Positions 46,478 through 57,814 of a DNA stretch of 64,000 bases are shown one piece after another (the stretch's first letter is position 1; the number at the start of each line of letters is the position of its first letter). The notes under the pieces were generated by a model. The model saw only the letters and a list, made by a program, of their open reading frames with translations, was not told the origin of the DNA and made no database searches. The DNA comes from Toxorhynchites rutilus septentrionalis (lineage: Eukaryota; Arthropoda; Insecta; Diptera; Culicidae): contig NC_073746.1 of the NCBI RefSeq assembly GCF_029784135.1, forward strand, positions 108,470,661 to 108,534,660. Direction: 5' to 3'. The position numbers and the translations under genes are program-made.

Positions 46478-48610
46478 ATTTCTATGTCCTGTCTTATACT
46501 GAAGTGTATTGAGTCTTATCGTACACTTTCATATTTGATCATATTTCAATTCTGTACATGGACATGAGCAAAGGAGAAAAAAACATGAATTGTGCTTTCG
46601 AAAAACTAATCATTCCTTAATACTTACGCCTCACAACACTCAAGTAACACATAGTGTGTTACATATAGGTTTGAAGCTGAGAATGAACTGTTAAACAAAT
46701 TATTTTTATATTTGTTGATTTTACTATTCATAATGATTTCCTTCGACTTCAGTTCATTTCATAGTGATTCAATGCTTGTTCTAGCTGTACGCATGGCCCT
46801 AATGCAATAAAAAAAGCAACTCCTGGTATTTCTTTTAATTCTCAAAATCTAAAAGTATTGCATAAACCAATCAATGCTCAGCGATTGTAAATTTAGAAAT
46901 AAGCGATAATCAATTCAAACAGTTTGTGTATGATAAACAAAACAGCCTTAAACCGAACAAGCTAGTTTCCAAACATCACTCCACTCAAACACTCCAATCA
47001 TCGGTACGTAGCTAGATGTTTTAAAATAACCCCTCTTTAATTAGCCTCAATCAAGATCTACTGAGTCATATTTTCCCGAACGTTTCGAAACAACAACAAA
47101 AATCTGCAGGAAATAAACCAAATTACGGTGCGCGGGCTGACCAGATCAGATAACATCAAAGCATCAGCATCGTTGGTGGCGTGTAAGATGAGGGGAGTGC
47201 AAAAGTAAAACAAAAATAATATCACATTTATGACTAGCGCTAACCCTCTTCTGCCAACATTCGTCGAAACCGTCGAGGAATAAAAATTCGTCCGCCATGA
47301 ATAATTCACCAACTGTCTGAACGTAAGCCCCCTCCGTATGATGAAGGGGAGAGCGAACGAGCATGCGAACGTCACCTTGCTTGGTTTTGGTTTGCTGCTA
47401 AAAGGAAACTCACCTCCATTAAGATAATTTTATTGATTAGTTCGCCACCCACAAGTCCGAGCAATTCAAACGTAAGTAAATGTTGGTTAGTGCTTAGTGT
47501 TCGATGTGAAGAAGTAAAAAAAATCAACGGTCATTCAGAACCTCCTGAGCGGTCCCAAAGCTATGGTGCCGAGATGTATGTGTGTTTGTGTGTGAAAGTG
47601 ATTCAACTTTTCTCATTTCCTCCCGCATCAGATTTCTGTGCCTCGATTAATGGTTTCGTTTCGCCATTTTCTACCAAGTGGAATTTCACGTCGCTCGATA
47701 GGTATATATTGTAACCTTCCTTAGGATATGTAAAATGCGCACAAAACTTCTACCCCCCCGAAGAATCAGTTTGAATCGCTATCGTGAGGGAGAGAGGGAA
47801 ACCAAAACACACACACACGAAAAAAAAGTTTGAACTTATGAAAGTAACAGCTTTTGATGCAACGTGACGTTAAAAAGTCATGCAGAAATCAACTTTTCTG
47901 AACTCTCGCCGCTGCCGCCGTTGTTTCTGCCACTGCCTACAACCTGCGGAGGTTCACTAGGAAGAAAGAAAAACTCCCGGCGGTCGGTACGATTGAAGAG
48001 CTTTGAAAAGTTGACTTTCGGCTTCCGAAGGGATAAGGGATGGGGCATGGAATAGGAACAGAGTGGTGGGGGGAGAGGTCTTGTAGGTCACAACCTCAGA
48101 AAGTTATGCAGCTAACGAGTTTTTCGTGAATATGCACATAGATTGTAATGGCGCGGGAAATGGATCTATGCGGATTTGTCGCTTTTTTTCCTCTGTGATT
48201 CGTTTCCTATTCTCGTCTCTTCCATTTTGGAAAGAAGCCGTCTGTAGGAGATTTAACCACACGAGATGGCATCGTGACGTCCTTGGTTGAGATGCCACAA
48301 GGTAAAAAAGGCGAACTCAGTAGAAATTTTGAGCTTGGGTTTATTGCTGAAATTGCTGGTTTGATAGCGTTCTCATTCTTGAGATTGGAGGCAAATTATG
48401 AATGACTCCATTGACATGAAGGGTATTATAATGAAGCCAAACAACTATGAAAATAAAATCTTGTGAATAGTATTAGTTTTTTTTTTAATATTATTTATAT
48501 ATTCTGCTTGCAAGCAATTGTTCGATCATCAAAAGTAAACAACTGCATGAATTTGAATTAGTTTGATGACATTATCACCCGTCATTTGGTCCTCCAAACA
48601 TCCAAAAAGA
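46478..48610. other. Unique DNA, possible untranslated exon
   Basis: 46980-48330 is repeat-free and GC-richer than its flanks. CAAACGTAAGTAAATG near 47468 is a good splice-donor-like sequence. Minus-strand frames at 47058-47375 and a plus frame at 47433-47714 show no recognised family. It may belong to the same host locus as 41960-43440. This is inference only. Confidence 0.3.
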
Positions 48611-48621
48611 TTTAACTCTTT

Positions 48622-48765
48622 GTGGTCGTTTGTCTGCTCTCAGCCACCACAGCAAGAAACCATACTAATCTTGTATTTTACTCAACCAAGTATCAGTTTA
48701 TGCTTTTTCTAAACGAAGTTTGATGTTTTGTGAACCTGTTCACGAATCAATACGGTGCTTCTGGG
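48622..48765 (+). repeat. Dispersed repeat, copy 2
   Basis: Direct repeat of 15392-15540 (GGTCGTTTGTCTGCTCTCAG, GTGAACCTGTTCACGAATCA). Confidence 0.6.
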
Positions 48766-49615
48766 AGTAACATATAACGGTACTCAGTTGTACAAGTTGG
48801 AACAAAGTAGTCACCCACACAAGACAACGCACAGTGCGTAGAATGCGTAGGAATGTGGGACAAAATTCATAGCAGCAGAATTTAGCCATTGTAACACTTT
48901 GGTGTGATGGAAAAGATTGTTCATAAGTATCAGAACTACGGTTTGCATAAATGTCTCATGTTATTTGAATAATCGCATAAGTGCCTCAAGCGACAAAATA
49001 TTTGTTCATCTAAAGTGAGAAGTTCTGAACATTTCGGATACGCAGAAATCATTATCTGAATAACAGGTTCAAATTATTTTGGAGTTGTCTTCAAGAGCAG
49101 AATAATTGTTTTCATAAGTGTCTTACGTCATTTGAATAATTTCAAGTTAAAATAGTCTTTGCTTTTCAAAAGTGCTGATCTTTTCTGTTACACATTGCTG
49201 ACATTAATGGCTTCGATGGCAAAAATGTATCATATCATACGGATAATTAAAATAAAATTATGTATTGATTATACTTCATATGATTTACTCTTGTAGACTG
49301 TTCCCAAAGATTTCACATGAAGACGAATTATGAAATATAATTTTTATATAAAAACATCACATTAAAACACATTGTTAAATTAATATGTTGTTTATATATA
49401 GTTCACCAAAAAATTAAAAAAAATGTTCATGTTTACATAATCTTGCATGTATCACTGCTTTTTCAAGGAAAAATATTTCCGACCAGTACGACACCCATGC
49501 CCAAATTTAATACAACCGCAAAGGGTTAATAAGTTATGGGAGGGCGATGTAATTAGCTTTTCTTGGGGTGAAACTCATTGGCAAAAGTTTGAATTTTTCT
49601 CAATCTTTTCGATAG
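48766..49615. other. Unique AT-rich DNA, nothing recognised
   Basis: No element ends or coding evidence. Words around TAAGTGTCTTACGTCATTTGAATAAT recur loosely at 48935-48985 and 49115-49150. Confidence 0.4.
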
Positions 49616-49617
49616 TA

Positions 49618-50731
49618 CAAGGTTTTCCAACTTTAAATTCCGAAAGTAAATTGAAATAAAACACACTTAGAATTCGAATTTCGATGAAACTTAAATTTCA
49701 AATTAAAGTTTGGTTCAGGTAATTTTCGATGACTTTTCGGCACATATGGGGCGGTATCTCGGTCATAACTTCACGAATGTTGTCTTTCAAATGTTCAAGA
49801 GTTTGCGGAGAGTTGGCATAGACACGGTCTTTCGCATAACCCCACAAAAAAAGTCTAGCGGGTTCAAATCGCATAATCTGGACGGCCAATTGGCATCACC
49901 AAAACGCGAAATTATGCGTCCCTCAAATTTCGCTCACCATTCACAGTTACCGTCTCGCCGTCCTCATTTTCAAAGAAATACGGCCCGATTACTCCACCAG
50001 ACCATAATGCGCACAAAACAGTGACTTTTGGCGGATGCAATGGCCTCTCAACAATCACGTGTGGATTTTCTGAGCCCCATATACGGAAATTTTGGGTATT
50101 CACATAGCCACCCAAGCTCGAAACCGAGCTCGAAATGTGCCTCATCGCTGAAGAAAATTTGATGCGAAAATTCAGCATTTTGCTGCTGTTGTTCTTTCAC
50201 CCAATCGACGTTTGCCCGACGCATTCCATGATCACCACGCTCTAATTTTTGTACCAGCTTGACTTTATATGGATGTAGGTGCAAGTCCAAATGCAAAATT
50301 CGGCACAATGATGTGTTTGACAAGCCCAATCGCTGAGCACGCCATAGAATCGAAACATTCGGGTCATCCTCCACACTGGCAGCAACATCAGCAATATTTT
50401 CGGCCGAACGCACATTACGATGATGCACAGGTCTCACAATATCCACTACGGAGCCAGTTTGTTCGAATTTACGCACTACATTAGCGATTGTGTGCTCTGT
50501 AGGCCGTCCATGACGACCAAAATCCGTCCGTAATGCTCGAAAATATTTGCCGGGTTTTCATCATTTTTATAGTATAATTTAACAAAATTAACACGTTGTG
50601 CGATGCTAAAACGATCCATATTGTAAAATGGCAGACATTCAACTAACGATATGACGCTTTGGTTAACATGTATGTCAAACGGTTGTCAGTGCAGGGCTGT
50701 ACACTTTCGGAAGCCCAAAATGGAAACCCTG
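49618..50731 (-). mobile_element. DD41D-type Tc1/mariner element, internally deleted
   Basis: Both ends are present: CAAGGTTTTCCAACTTTAAA at the left after TA (49616-49617) and the complement TGGAAACCCTG at the right before TA (50732-50733). The left sequence is nearly identical to 39370-39450. Internal deletions remove the block with the second catalytic Asp. Confidence 0.9.
49698..50622 (-). pseudogene. DD41D-type transposase, deleted and frameshifted
   Basis: The start MDRFSIAQRVNFVKLYY lies at 50622. A frameshift follows at about 50530, then the helix-turn-helix part (RKFEQTGSVVDIVRPVHHRN, LGLSNTSLCRILHLDL) and IFFSDEAHFELG with the first catalytic Asp. Next come PPKVTVLCALWSGGVIGPYF and then a deletion of about 80 codons that joins VNGER to the region before PARLFLWGYAKDRVYAN. 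The third Asp context is altered (FEPARLFLWG). The tail is QTLEHLKDNIREVMTEIPP. The protein cannot be catalytic. Confidence 0.88.
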
Positions 50732-50964
50732 TATATAGGCGCTTCCATCCCACCTTACAATTCATCTTATGATTTTTCTTATGAGCTCGAATCGAGTGTA
50801 TTCGCGACTTGAATATCGATACGATGAAAAATAAACAATACATAAATCGACAGAGTCTTCCTGAATGAGGAAATGGTATTTTTGCGAACTAAATATAAAA
50901 AAATCATCTTTTTATTCAAAAGAAGCTAATAAAATGAATGCAGCGAAAATGGTCATGTCAAATT

Positions 50965-51405
50965 TCAAAAACCGACCATGTACATTTTGTTTATTGGCCC
51001 AAAAAATGACCTGTGCAAAATTTCAGCTGAATCGGACAAAGTTTAGGGGTGCCTTAAAGCGCTCAAAATTTCATTGGTGCCAATTGACTTAAAAATGCAT
51101 GAAACGTCGAGATCTGGTGTTATCCCGAAAAACAATTGTTGGCCAAAAATCGACCTTTTGGGACTTAACCTGAGTGACCAAAAAATCAAAACTTTGTGTG
51201 CTTTGAGGCACCCCTAAATCATGTCCGATTGAGCTGAAATTTTGCACAGGTAATTTTTTGTGTCAATAAACAAAATGTACATGGTCGGTTCTTTAAATTC
51301 GATAACTATTTTTTTTCCATACCTTCATTGCCTCTCAGGTTGATTGATTTTCGGCCAATTTTTTTCGAGATTACACCAGGTCTCGGCGTTTCATGCATTT
51401 TTAAA
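50965..51405. repeat. Inverted repeat element
   Basis: 50970-51060 (CATGTACATTTTGTTTATTG, TTTCAGCTGAATCGGACA, TAGGGGTGCCT) is inverted at 51205-51292. The inner AAACGTCGAGATCTGGTGTTA is inverted at 51368-51395. Related to 38690-39345. Confidence 0.75.
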
Positions 51406-52290
51406 ACATATACTACTGCTACTGCTTACTGGTGAAGGAGTAGACTGAAAGCTATAGCGAGATAGGTGCCAATCAGAGATAATCTTTCTAATGAACTTTA
51501 TAATCCTGATCGGCGACACAAACCAAACTTCCTTGGGCTTCAGAATAGCCTTATCAAGGTGTTGAAGTCTGCCTCTTGTTAGAGCTCCGTAATTACAAAG
51601 CAAATGTTTCGAGGTACTAAACCAAATTTTTTGTAATGGTATTTGCTCGGATAGTGTCCTGTTTTTAGACCAGTGGTTGTGCTAAATTCTTTCTTATTAA
51701 GACTTAGCAATTGCTGAGTAATTTTATTACTCGGCGAGATAATTTTTTTTGACTGGTTAAGTTGTACAGCCATCCAATTGACCGTCACTTCCCGACCTTT
51801 CCATTTCTTCAGCTCGCTCATAAACATACAGTTAGAAATTCCACAGAATGGTTCTGGACCAATGAAGGGTGAGCTTGAGCCGCATGTTGCGATGGCCAGG
51901 CACACAGTGCAGTTGTACCGAACTTGTCTGACTTATTTGCCGTCATAGGTAAATGCATTCTCAGACAATTCTTAAGGAGCCCTTGAAAGCATTAAGGGCT
52001 TTAAGTGCCGCTTGACTGTCTGAGAAGATGCAGATGTTAGCATGTCTGTAATTTCTTGTGAGGCAGACATTTATACATTCTATTATTGCAGCCTTTTTTG
52101 CCCAAAAACTGTTCCCCATAGCTACAGAAAGACTTTTGGTCATAACTCAGCTGCAAACACATTCCCAGCTGTATCGGACAATATGGAAGGTCAATGTGAT
52201 AGGTCAGAACCTCATCTATCGGATTCTATAGCAAACTCAAATTGGAACGTTTTTACAGTTGAGTTATTAGCTTAAAAAAAAGTTGATGAG
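51391..52290 (-). pseudogene. RNase H domain of a non-LTR retrotransposon, fragment
   Basis: In the minus direction: VFAAEL-like start, AAIIECINVCL, IFSDSQAALKAL (conserved Asp of RNase H), a damaged stretch, then FIGPEPFCGIS, WKGREVTVNW, GLKTGHYPSKYHYKKFGLVP and ALTRGRLQHLDKAI, VWFVSPIRIIKFIRK. This order, RNase H followed by a cysteine/histidine-poor tail, is the 3' end of mosquito non-LTR elements that carry RNase H (I/LOA-type). Frameshifts and stops break it. The RT and endonuclease are absent, as expected for a 5'-truncated insertion. Confidence 0.8.
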
Positions 52291-52753
52291 AAGAAATCGA
52301 TCAAATCACTTACACCCCTTTCATTCTAAACCCCATCAAATAAATGAAAGAATTCGATATAGTGCAAATGCATATGTATATACAAAATCGCAAGAGAGGA
52401 GTTCTGAAGTTGTAAATATTGTTTCGCAACACTTCATCAGCTGAATGTTGCGTGATATATTTAATACAATATATGTTCACTGGGTCTACATCGCCCTGTG
52501 CTTTTTGACCATTTGTCAGATTATTGTGCGATCGCTTTTGTTTTGTTTCACTATGCAAACAAAAAATCGCAATTCATTGTGGCGCACTTCACTAATTTCT
52601 GTCGCCTTTCTCACGTAATGTAGACTAGACAACACGAGAAAATCTTGTACGTACTTTTTGTAATTTAACTTGTTTAGTTCACTGAAAAATCAATAAAAAT
52701 TTTCACGAGCTATATAGGCACTACTGAACACTATTGAAGCACGATCATTCTAC

Positions 52754-53438
52754 AATTCTCGCGTAACTTTTGAAAAGGTCCTATGTAACAAATGTAAACA
52801 AATCGAGTTAATGGACGCACGCTATTAGTTTTTAATCATTGAATGTATTACAAAAACAATCGTTCACGTATCTATCTTCTTCATCTTTTTGTCACCGATA
52901 CAAAAAATATCTAATGTACAGATTCGGATTTTAAGCACTCGGCTGTTACTTCGGACGCCACTTTCCTCCGACGGCCGAAACGTCCGAAGTAACAAAGCAG
53001 TCAAAACAACTCGCAGTCGTACTTCGGTCGTTTTGGAATTTTTTTTCTTACAGGTGTTGTTATCGATTTCAGTGCAATTCAACGAGCGAAAACAATAATA
53101 ATCAGTCTTTAGAACGAAATGCTGATATTTGGATTGTTGTTTATTAGTTAGTTTCAAATTCTTATAGTGCAACGTAATATGTCCAATGTGCAATCGCGGG
53201 CAGTCAAAACGTCCAATGTAACATTTTTCGCTCCGAGGCTTCAACCTTAATCTCAAATCACGGATCGACAGTTACGATTGGTTTTACGGACTTATTCTTG
53301 ACAGCTAGTGGTGAAAACAGTGATAAAGATCGATAGCTTTTAAGACAATTCGCGAAATAATGTTCGGGTCTTCAACTTCGTTTTTCTCGAGTTGGCGAAA
53401 ATGTTACATTGGACCTTTTCAAAAGTTACGCGAGAATT
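52754..53438. mobile_element. MITE-like element, AATTCTCGCG ends
   Basis: AATTCTCGCGTAACTTTTGA and AAAGGTCC..TGTAACA at 52754-52790 are inverted at 53403-53438. Inside, TGTAACA/AGTAACA-containing words (GTCCGAAGTAACA, CGTCCAATGTAACA) recur in both orientations. No protein recognised. Target duplication unclear. Confidence 0.65.
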
Positions 53439-53805
53439 CTTATGATTGTTTTATCAGCTCTATGACTGAACTGATTGTAATCAAATCCTCTGTTCAAGCC
53501 TTGTGAAAGCAAATCAGTAGAAATTATAAAGCTATAGCCATTATTGTTCGTTACATGCAGTTTAAAGTCTATTAGAAAACGTTTATCCAACTCCAATGTG
53601 TGGTGGAAACGTCTATTCGACCATATGCTGATTTGATTAGCTCTACTTAGACTGTGATATCGGAGAGGATCTTTGTCGGATTGAATTTTTTTGTTCTACC
53701 AAATTCCAATAATTAGAATTAGTTTTTTAGCACCTTGACAGACGCTTGTTAGTCTTTTACAGCTACTACATATAACTTATTCAGATCTGATGAACTTTTG
53801 AAAAA

Positions 53806-53870
53806 ACAGGAAGTGGGTCATATCTGGGGTATAACCGCAAGGTTGACGTAGGACTATCGTTAATTTAGTG
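53806..53870. repeat. GGGTYATATC...TTGACGTAGGACTA module, solo
   Basis: GGGTCATATCTGGGGTATAA-CCGCAAGGTTGACGTAGGAC is the same module as the left end at 12812. The rest of an element is not evident to the right. Confidence 0.55.
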
Positions 53871-54639
53871 ATCGTTTGTTTGAAGTTGAATCTGAATCCA
53901 TTCTGAATGAATAAAGGAATATTTGGGGGACTTCGAAAACGAGAGCGTTACGTTGGAGGCACAAGGTTTTATGCATCCAATATGGTATACGAAAATATTC
54001 TACTGATGGGAAATAATAATCTTTAGAAGCTTTCCTGTTAATTGCATATGATTGAAAAATCACAAAACGAAATGCATTGAGAAAACATTAAAATAAACTC
54101 TTTCGGTTGAATCTGATTTTCAATTCCAAGGAGAATTGACAGATTATTTTTCAGCACCGATGACATCTTTCCGGATTCTTCTCGAAGTGCACCAGTGGTT
54201 AATGCTAACTCGATAACCACCAAACGAAAAGAGTTGCGTGCGTGTATGTGTATGTGTGTGTGTGTGGCGGAACCAATTTTCGATGCTGGTACTCTCTTGG
54301 TCGCCTTCTCTTCTCCGCCTGATGGATTCCTTTTTGGTCTTAGGGGGAATTTTAACAATCCAGAGGTAAAAATCGGCCCTTCTGCGCTCACTCACAGCGC
54401 TTTCATGATGAACGAAGTTAGCTTCACCAAAACAGCGATAACAAGCTCCAGTCGCTGTTTAATTATAACTGGGTGGATTAGATGATGATGTTGAATTAAA
54501 GAGGCTTTAAACTTTTTTTGAGTTCATTCGCCTCTAAACGAGTGGATTTCCGAGCGCTCACTTATATACCGATTGGTGATTTCAGTAGCCTGTTTTGAAA
54601 GCAATTTTAGGGCTATTGAAACAAGTTTCTGGATCAAAA

Positions 54640-54692
54640 AGGCGGGTGGGTAATGTCGGGGACATAACCGGAGTGACGTAGGACTATACAAA
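54640..54692. repeat. Diverged copy of the same terminal module
   Basis: GGGTAATGTCGGGGACATAA-CCGGAGTGACGTAGGACTAT aligns with the module at 12812 and 53806. It lies just left of the histone relic array. Confidence 0.45.
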
Positions 54693-54817
54693 TGGGACAG
54701 CTTTTGTTAAATATATATTTTAAATATATTGTTTTATTTTCTTCTCCTACGTGAATACCTACCTATCTACCTGAAAAATGGATTACTTTACTGTTTACTC
54801 TTTATGAACATGTTGAT

Positions 54818-54833
54818 GGTTCTGAAAAGAACC
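54818..54833 (-). promoter_or_regulatory. Histone mRNA 3' stem-loop, perfect
   Basis: On the minus strand GGTTCTTTTCAGAACC: a 6-base-pair stem and a TTTC loop, the SLBP-binding processing signal of replication-dependent histone mRNAs, 3' of H2A copy A. Confidence 0.85.
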
Positions 54834-55300
54834 TTTGGTGTTGTGTTTTTGTTATCACTCGATATTCCTATCTTGTTCGGTTAAACCTTCCTGTTTAGCT
54901 ATTGCGTTTGCCACTCGCCACAGTTTTCACAGTTGGAAAATTTCTTCCCATCCAGCTTGTGACATGTTGTTCAGTAAATTACATTTAACGTGCCGGAGAA
55001 ACACGTTGCCACTCACTGAAACTAATTGTTGCCTTGATGAGCGCCGAACCGAAGCTGCTCTGTTCTTGATGCGGGTTTTCTGATTGTCGTGAGCAGCTTT
55101 GCAAGCCAACTCGAGCACTCCGACGGCCAAAATCTATAATCGCTGTTAGGTATACTGGTGCTCCGGCACCAATCCGTTCGGCCTAGTTACCCTTGCGGAG
55201 CAATCAGTGAATGCGACCAACAGGGAACTGGAGACCTGTACGGTTCGATTGAGACTTTGCCTTTCCCTTAACTTGTCTTCCTTTGTTACGTCCACGATGC
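54818..55300 (-). pseudogene. Histone H2A relic, copy A
   Basis: H2A is a core histone of the nucleosome. Reading leftward from about 55296: a [18 protein letters not shown] block (GRGKGG... in H2A), [10 protein letters not shown] followed by TGA where Arg is expected, LLRKGN then TAG where Tyr is expected, AERIGAGAPVYLTAII, and after a frame change VLELACKAAHDNQKTRI. Beyond this the sequence diverges from H2A. The start codon is lost (ATCGT in place of ATG plus next codon). A canonical histone 3' stem-loop closes the unit at 54818-54833. Stops and frameshifts make it dead, yet the histone architecture is still readable. Confidence 0.9.
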
Positions 55301-55366
55301 CGATGCCGTACAACCACACGGGTTTACGGTTTGAAAGAAAATAAGATTTTTTTTTGGGGCCCGCGT

Positions 55367-55374
55367 GTTTTATA
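55367..55374 (-). promoter_or_regulatory. TATA box upstream of H2A copy A
   Basis: TATAAAAC on the minus strand, about 75 bases upstream of the expected H2A start near 55296. The same sequence at 57602-57609 precedes copy B. Confidence 0.6.
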
Positions 55375-55439
55375 CTCTAGCGGTACACACTCACAGGATA
55401 GAACCAAAACGGCAGACTCAGCCAGAGGGGCGAGTCCAT

Positions 55440-55552
55440 CGAGACGAACGAATGAGCGTTAAAAGGGAGCGATGGCAAAAAAAATACATGCATTACGATT
55501 TGTTCGCTCGTTGGATTCACATGCAGGCCAAAAAGGGTCCTTTTCAGGATCA
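55440..55552 (+). pseudogene. Possible histone H3-like 3' tail with stem-loop
   Basis: A plus-strand frame gives SVKRERWQKKYMHYDLFARWIHMQA just before a canonical histone stem-loop, GGTCCTTTTCAGGATC (55536-55551). The end resembles the H3 C-terminus (DIQLARRIRGERA) in pattern and in the bases GCTCGTYGKATTC, but identity is low. The convergent arrangement with H2A-type sequence fits a histone cluster. The stem-loop is firm. The H3 identity is tentative. Confidence 0.45.
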
Positions 55553-55574
55553 CAAAATAATCTTCAATCTAAAG

Positions 55575-55785
55575 AGTTTATTGTTTTGTTATCTCTCGAT
55601 ATCCCCATCTTGTTCGGCTAAACCTTTCTGTTTAGCGATTGCATTTGCCACTCGCCACAGCTTTCACAGTTGGAAAAGTTCTTCCCATCCAGCTTGTGAC
55701 ATATTTTACAGTAAATTACATTCAATGGCATGTCGCATTACCACCACTCAGTGTCGGATTGGAGGTAATTTTAACATGTAATTGA
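55575..55785 (-). pseudogene. Repeated 3' tail of the H2A-type unit
   Basis: Closely matches 54835-54990, the 3' region of H2A copy A (TTGTTCGGCTAAACCTTTCTGTTTAGC, CACTCGCCACAGCTTTCACA, CATCCAGCTTGTGACAT), without the H2A body. A third copy lies at 57815-58030. Confidence 0.7.
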
Positions 55786-56062
55786 ACATTTGTGATGACA
55801 GTGGTACAGTGTCGATTTTCAATGTGGGGTCATAATTTGGAACCCGAACTCTATGTTTACAAAAATGTCCAACTAAATATGTCGCATTACAGGTCCGTCC
55901 AATTAGCTAAATGTCGAGATAAGTGTAAATTACTGTACTTTCAATCTAGAAGCAATTTAAGAATTGGTGAAAATCAATAAGCTCAGAACAACTGCCAAAT
56001 TCACATACTCATCATATCCTGACAAACAAATTATGAAAAAATCAATTTGTGTTTTATTATTA

Positions 56063-56998
56063 TTGACGTGGGACTACGTCTAACCGGAGTATATGGGGGG
56101 TAAAATGAAAACCTAAACATAGAACATGCAGGAAAAAATGCAAGATTTCGAATGCTTATAACTCGAACATTTCTTACTGGATCGGAAAGATGTTTACATC
56201 AATTGATACGGAATATTTCAACGCTTCTATCGCAATTAATAAAATGTTATTTTTTATTAGATTAGCAATCGAATAACTGTAAAATGTTGAGCGTTATCTA
56301 AACGCCCTAACTACCTCGTTTTGATTGGTCCGATTTACGGTTTCCCCAACACAGCCATCATAACATAGCAGCCTTAGGAAAATCGGCATTGCAAACACAT
56401 GAAAGTATGGGGATATTTGTTCGCACCGAAATGTGTTCCCTAACACAGACTTCAAAACCAAGCAGCGTTAGAGAAATCAGCATTGTAAATACATGAAAGT
56501 CGGGGGTATTTTTGTTCCGACTGAAATGTGTTTCCCTAACACAGACTTCAGAACCAAGGTGTCTGAGGAAATTGGCATTGTATATTTATGCAGGTCAGGG
56601 GTATTTTTGTTCCGACTGAAATGTGTTTGCCTAATAAAGACTTCTAAACCGAGGTGTGTGGGGAAATCGGCGTTGCAAATACATGCAAATCGGGGTCATT
56701 TTTGTTCTGACTGAAATGTGTTTGCCTAACATAGACATCAAAACCAAGATGTCATCATACCAAACGTAAAAGGACCGTCATTAAATTGACTTGTAACGAA
56801 GAACATAATATATTGCATGAATTGACCTTACATGGCATTATACAATCTTTTTACTCACAAAGCAAATATATTGAATTCAATTGAATTCGGAAATTGTTTC
56901 ATTCAATCAAAATTTTAATCAATACAAACTAATGATTGCTAAGCTAAGGTAGTCCCACGTCAACCTTGCGTTATATCATAGATATAACCTACCCATTT
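56063..56998 (+). mobile_element. TTGACGTGGGACTACG-family element with empty-site match
   Basis: It starts TTGACGTGGGACTACGTCTA and ends GTAGTCCCACGTCAACCTTG plus GTTATATCATAGATATAACC. The uninterrupted sequence AATTTGTGTTTTATTATTAT-TTTGGATAATG is present in the next array unit at 58302-58328. The insertion is therefore the ~930 bases in between, and the ATATAACC module belongs to the element. The interior has three to four ~115-base repeats. No transposase. Confidence 0.85.
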
Positions 56999-57063
56999 TT
57001 TTTGGATATTGTTCTAGAAAGCATTGAACTGTATTTCCTAAACTCTTTTTTGGAAGGTTTAAT

Positions 57064-57535
57064 GGCCCTGAAAAGCGCCTTGTTTTATGGAATGGTTCCA
57101 ATTCAGAAAACTTAGTACTCGTGGTTTTGAAAAAAAACCATTTCGAACGCCCTCGATGCCGCCTTGTTCTGGATTTGCTACCAAAGCAGTTTGTATAAAG
57201 AACAAACTTTTTTCTTCTGCTACTTGATGCCATTTTGCGATTGCGTTTGCCACTCGCCACTCGCTGCAACTGCCTGTTGTTGTCTTGATGTGTTCTGTTC
57301 TGAATGCGGTTTTTCTTATCGTCGCGAGCAGCTTTACCAGCCAACTCGATCACTTCGGCGGCCGAAACTATATAACGCCGGCTAGGTAGACTGGTGCACT
57401 GGTACTAACGCGCTCGGCCTAGCTACCCTTGCGGAGCAATTGGCGGATACACCTACGAAGAACTGCACACCTGCACGGTTCGAGTGGGACTTTGCCTTTC
57501 CCTTAACTTGTCCTCCTTTGTTACGTCCACGATGC
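57064..57535 (-). pseudogene. Histone H2A relic, copy B
   Basis: Same organisation as copy [21 protein letters not shown], a damaged QFPVGR region, a stop in place of the Tyr codon, an APVYLAGVI block only after frame changes, then VIELAGKAARDDKKNRI in frame. The distal part is in broken frames (ANAIAKWHQVAEEK, PEQGGIEG). An imperfect histone stem-loop, GGCGCTTTTCAGGGCC, lies at 57064-57079 (one stem mismatch). Tandem unit spacing to copy C is about 1.3 kb. Confidence 0.88.
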
Positions 57536-57601
57536 CGATGCCGTACAACCACACGGGTTTACGGTTTGAAAGAAAATAAGATATTTTTTTGGGGTCCGCG
57601 T

Positions 57602-57609
57602 GTTTTATA
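57602..57609 (-). promoter_or_regulatory. TATA box upstream of H2A copy B
   Basis: TATAAAAC on the minus strand, about 70 bases before the expected start, repeating the arrangement at 55367. Confidence 0.6.
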
Positions 57610-57661
57610 CTCTAGCGGTACACACTCACAGGATAGAGACAAATCAGCAGACTCAGCCAAA

Positions 57662-57786
57662 GGGGCGAGTCCAACGAGACGAACGAATGAGCGTTAAAAG
57701 GGAGCGATGGCAAAAAAATACATTCATTACGATTTGTTCGCTCGTTGGATTCACATGCAAGCTAAAAAGGGTCCTTTTCAGGATCA
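57662..57786 (+). pseudogene. Possible H3-like tail with stem-loop, second copy
   Basis: Repeat of 55440-55552: the HYDLFARWIHMQA frame followed by GGTCCTTTTCAGGATC at 57770-57785. The stem-loop is unchanged between copies although the surrounding sequence has drifted. Confidence 0.45.
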
Positions 57787-57814
57787 CAAAATTATCTTCT
57801 ATCTAAAGAGTTTA

